Assembly (NCBI GenBank): GCA_013398615.1
Contig: VZSR01001459.1
Location: 7,851,687-7,915,686, forward strand
Length of the DNA: 64,000 nt
Source: Brachypodius melanocephalos
Taxonomy: Eukaryota; Chordata; Aves; Passeriformes; Pycnonotidae
Direction of reading: 5' to 3'
The notes beneath the pieces were generated by a model. That model ran no database searches. It was not told the DNA's origin and was given only the letters and a program-made list of their open reading frames with translations. The position numbers and the translations under genes were made by a program. Position 1 is the first letter of the stretch. Each line of letters opens with the position of its first letter. Below, piece by piece: positions 59,851 to 64,000 of the stretch.

Positions 59851-62800
59851 ATGCACCCATACGTTAAAAAAGAACAATTCTTTATATGGCAATGAGCTGT
59901 GCTGTCATTCCTGTCCATTATGCACCCGTTTGGGTTTGCTTGGGCAGCTGAAGACACTTGGTGAGATCAGTGGGTGCTCTCAGAAGACCTGCAACACTCC
60001 CAGCAGCTTAATTTCTGGCCCGGTACATGTTCGAGGAAGTCACAGGTGCTGTTCAGAAGTGGCATATCTCAGTTTTGTTCAATACTTACATGGTATTATA
60101 TGCTGGGGAAGGGGCTGCACTAATACACAGAAACTGCCAAGTATCACATTTTCCCCCGGATCTCTGGCATTCTCCATCCTCCCCAGTAATTTGCACTTTC
60201 TTCTCTTTCAAAGATTCCCATAAAAGCCATTTACAGTCAATAGGGTCTTATTAGCGCCTGGTGTATGTTCTCTTCTCAAAGTACGTGTTTACTTTGACTT
60301 CCCCCTCACAGAAACAACAGGAGAGCGTTGCCATTTTCCATCACAGACTCTGAGAGCCCAGGGCCTTTCCGAACACAGGTTAATAAAACAAAAATGAAAT
60401 TTAAATAAATCAGAAAAAAAAAAAAATCAGCTGAGAGAAGCTTGCACTGCAGTTGCTCTGACTAAAGAGAACAGCGAAAGCCAAAAGGAAGGAGTTAACC
60501 TTTGTGGGAACAGCATCAAACAGTCGCTGCTGCTTCAGTTATCGCTGCACCGGGGCTTGCTGCAGCAAACTGCATCCCTTGGCAAAGCAAGAGCATCACC
60601 TACACACTCACAATCCTCCAAGGGTCACAGCTAAAGCATTGCCCTGCCAGCGTGGGGAACAACCAACATCAGGTACACGAGAAAATCTGGTGGATTGAGC
60701 AGGAAACTACCGAGAACTATTTCTGAAATGTAAATGAGACTCTGCTACTTTCATTTCATTCTTGCCGTAGCACTGTGCTGAGATGAAGTTTCCATCTGTG
60801 ATTTTCAGGACAGGATATCAGCCATTTCAGATGGCATCCATCGGAAGCCAGAGAGACACATTACTCGCAATTTTTTGTTTTATAAAAATATTTAAACTCA
60901 ATTTGGTCTTTGCCCGGACCGAGCTTATGAGGGAATAATTCAATGCTTTGGGCAACAACTTCGCAGTGAATACGCAGCTTTACCCCCACCATCCCCTTTT
61001 TTAAATTACTATTTTTCAAGAACAACTGTATAAAGTTACAATGTGAAATGGACTTTATATTTCAAAAAACAGTTTTGATAAGGCCATGCTAAATACCGAT
61101 CTTTTATTCCTACTTTGACTTCAAGAAGTTAAACAGTTGTGGTATCAAACCTTAAGGTTTTGAACACAAGAAAACGTTTTCCCATCTCTCACTGAAATTC
61201 AAGGACTCTTGGACTACCTGTGAAATTTAGTGTCCATATGCAAGAGACAGCACATCCAGCAAAATTATTTCAAACACTTGTTGTTTCTCTTTTCACAACA
61301 TTTTCACCATCAGTCGTGCAAATTTATCAGAAAAAAATGCTGAAGTCAATGATGATGCAATTAAGGCTTTGATTACACGATGACAGCAAATCGATTTTAA
61401 AGCAGATTATATCAACAGTTGGGCAAAAGGAGAGGCAGACATTATGGAAATCAGACCTTTTAATATCTTTAAGATTCCATAACCCCAGAGAGCATCTTTA
61501 ATTCACCCTCTTTTATTCCAGATGGTCTCATAAAAAAACCCCCTAAGTTATCACATTCTGGTAGCCCATGCTAACACACTTCCCATGACATGATGCTAAT
61601 ACGTGTTAAAAACCAACATTAAAAAAAAAAAAAAAAAAATTCCAAATTGCAACTATTTCCCCACGAAGGTGACATTTGCAACCACGTATGTTTTTTAAAG
61701 ACCCCCAGGATACAACACATCACTTACTTCCAGCGGGCAGGCATGGCAGTGCCTGGTGAAGGCACGCTGAGTTACACATAAGTATTTAAGAGCAGGATTT
61801 GGCTTCAGGCTCCGCATGAAGGCAGGAATAGGGAACTATTGTGCTGCCTGTTTTCTCACAGCAGATCCCAACTAGCTTTGGCTATGGATCCAGCACCGCC
61901 AGCCAATTTCAAGGATAAAAAAAAAAAAAGAGCCTCCGACCCTTTCCTTTCTCTCCCTTTTTGTAATCTCTTGCAGGCACAGCGGCTCCAGCAAGCAGCT
62001 CCCCTACCAGCCCAATATTTACACTAAACCACTAAAGGACTTTCTATTATAATGCTATCTCATTGATACAAGATTACTCCTGAACCACATCAAACCCCGT
62101 AACACCGTGAAAAGGCACAAACGCCGTCTCAAGAAAGAGGCGCAGAGTGGATTATTTTAGTCTCGTTATTTCAACGGCACTTTTTAGATTTATGTAAAAA
62201 GTAATGCAATGCTACAGTAAGTGTTTCTCCCCTGGGGGCAACTGAGCGTCTATATGGATTAAATGTACACGCGTAAACACTTGTGATAGCTAATTATATT
62301 CCTGAAAGTACCCGATTCTTCCCATCTCTTAATCCTACAAAATAAAAACACTTCAAAAAAATTTTTTTTTCAGATAATCATCAATTTTATCTACTGTCTT
62401 TGAAACTCTACAGAGATTTTTCACCTGAGAATCAAAAAGTGTAAAAACTCCTGGCTCTTTTAACTCTCTTTTACAAAAGCTGCATGGATGTAAAAACCCC
62501 AACAGAACACAGCACTTGCCATCTCCTCTGGTTGCACAGAACATGAAAGAGTAACCAGACATTTTTATTTAAATGAAATTATACAATTTTTTAATCTTTT
62601 TTTTTTTCCTTCAGCACGCAAAAAAACCCCACCCACCCTATAGTGAACACAAGCTTAAAGCAATCTTTTCCAATGGACCATTTTACTTATTCTACAATTT
62701 CTTACCCAAATTACACAGGTATAATTATTTTGACACTGTAATGAAAAGAAAATGGGATTTGGGCACTGTGGGTTTATCTAATAACACTATTTCTTGCCAG

Positions 62801-62999
62801 ACTTCACAGCACTGACAATCACAAAGAGCCCTGTCCATTCCAATAGGAAATATTTGATTTTACTGTAGGAACATTATTTATTTTCACCAAGTTGCTATTA
62901 TCAGAAAGGATATGATAGCTGAATAATAAAAATGAAATCAAGAAATTCTGGTGTTTCAAGGCTTTATTTTTTTCTGCTCTCACTTTTGACATTTTCTTC

Positions 63000-63240
63000 C
63001 CCTGGAGAGACAAGATAAAGTGCTGTCATAAATGGGTGACTTTTCTTGTCAAATGACAGATTTGATTCTCCATGGCAACCACAAATCAAGGTGCTAGTCT
63101 GAATTAAAGCTTCTCTTAAAAGGCGTCTTTATGTTTATAAAATGAATTTAAATTAAATGGGTATTAGGTACAGTTTTTTACCTCCATTTATTTATTGACT
63201 AAGGAGCTCTGTGCTGCGTGGAGCATATTTGCATTTTAAG
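63000..63240. promoter_or_regulatory. Candidate TALE/RFX-type enhancer
   Basis: AAATGACAGATTTGATTCTC near 63053-63072 contains a TGACAG (MEIS/TALE) core and a TGATT (PBX-like) core. CCATGGCAACC near 63073-63083 resembles an RFX X-box half. ATTTGCATTTTAAGG near 63227-63241 contains an octamer-like core. The dense mixture and lack of an open frame suggest regulatory DNA. Not testable here. Confidence 0.28.
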
Positions 63241-64000
63241 GAAAGACAACATATTGTACTGGCAGATGCACAAACAAAGCAAGTTACAAGGTCATGCTAC
63301 ATATACTAGTTTACAGTACTATGAATGGTATACAGATGGACAGCAAGCAGTTAAGAGGTACTTAAATACTGGAAAAAGCACAAAAATTACCTAGAGAGTA
63401 ACAGATGAAGGAAATCTCTCCTCATTTCATAACACTGCTTTCTTCCACACACAGTTAATAGAGAGTCATGTAATTGTCACAAACAGAATGCCAAAAGGGA
63501 AAAAAAAAAAGTAAAAAATCAGATGCTTCCTCCTGTGCCCTTATGCAATCTTACTATAGAGCATGATATGCTCTTACAAATGGTTGTTACCATGACTTTC
63601 AAATACCCGAATTTATCCCAGATTTCTAACTTCAACTGCTCTAAAAATTCACTTTCTTGAGGTCACAACACATCTGAATTTCTTTATTCAGAAGATGAGT
63701 CAGTGGAGCCTCCTAGTTCCACAATTAACCTCCCTTATTACCTCTTTTTTAAAAAAAAATAACAAACCTGAAACCCAGGGAACCTAAATTGCACTGTAAT
63801 ACTCTCCTTATTCCATTTCCCCAAAGAAATGGGAAAAATCTTTGCACAGACATTAGACTTAAATTTCAACATATAGGCAAAGTCAAATATGTATTTTTAC
63901 ACACAAGTAAATACTTTTAAAAATGCAGAGAGCATTATTAAAAAAAGAAAAATCAAAATACTGCAGGTTTGTCAGCCAATTCTCTCTGTTACTGGAGTCA

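Larger units (their letters stand above)
51441..64000. other. Non-coding DNA with many candidate regulatory patches
   Basis: Apart from the elements listed separately, I see no gene. A runs lie at 52784-52802, 59100-59113, 60417-60427, 61620-61639 and 61918-61929. G-rich runs lie at 52822-52842 and 52920-52938. The GC-rich stretch 59340-59815 has overlapping open frames on both strands without any domain and is probably not coding. AT-rich patches with dense transcription-factor cores recur at 53815-53965, 54850-55110, 56940-57135, 60870-61000, 61330-61460 and 63000-63240. Confidence 0.5.

Noticed and set aside
59395..60223. Overlapping open frames of 165-177 codons on both strands
   Set aside because: They span the (AC)n microsatellite, giving TH and VC repeats, and show no domain. 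Treated as chance.

Overview
The window is vertebrate nuclear DNA, almost certainly from a bird and most likely a songbird (passerine). Three things point there. Every interspersed repeat I can name is a short, 5'-truncated CR1 LINE tail. The DNA is otherwise unusually repeat-poor. The one convincing gene is a short TOPORS-like RING-finger gene of a type I associate with songbird genomes. A run of exactly 100 N (30933-31032) is a scaffold gap of unknown true size. There is no sign of operons, ribosome binding sites, CRISPR, phage or other prokaryotic features.

Layout. 1-5461 is non-coding. 5462-9248 is a compact accessory island: a ~0.6 kb left repeat (5462-6062), a GC-rich ~2.7 kb insert (6063-8795) and a ~0.45 kb right repeat in the same orientation (8796-9248). 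The insert holds a possible promoter (6640-6725), a two-exon TOPORS-like E3 ligase gene (coding 6900-6952 joined to 7080-7989), an antisense CR1 tail starting about 55 bases after the stop codon, and a small AGATT/GATA minisatellite. From 9249 to 64000 I find no further gene I would defend. That part holds CR1 tails (23572-23692, 37794-38160, 46355-46548, 51350-51440), simple repeats, an old AT-rich element (about 51485-52450), several short-loop hairpins, and many AT-rich patches with homeodomain, POU, TALE or SOX-like sites that look like developmental enhancers.

Interpretation. The bulk resembles a gene desert or a very long intron. Long A runs outnumber T runs about two to one on the + strand, which would fit a host transcript on the minus strand, but this is only an inference. 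The most noteworthy item is the TOPORS-like gene bracketed by direct repeats of the local sequence. It looks like a gene-bearing segment that arrived together with a duplication of its target site. Most open frames in the window begin at non-ATG codons, overlap one another on both strands, match no family I know, and are treated as chance.
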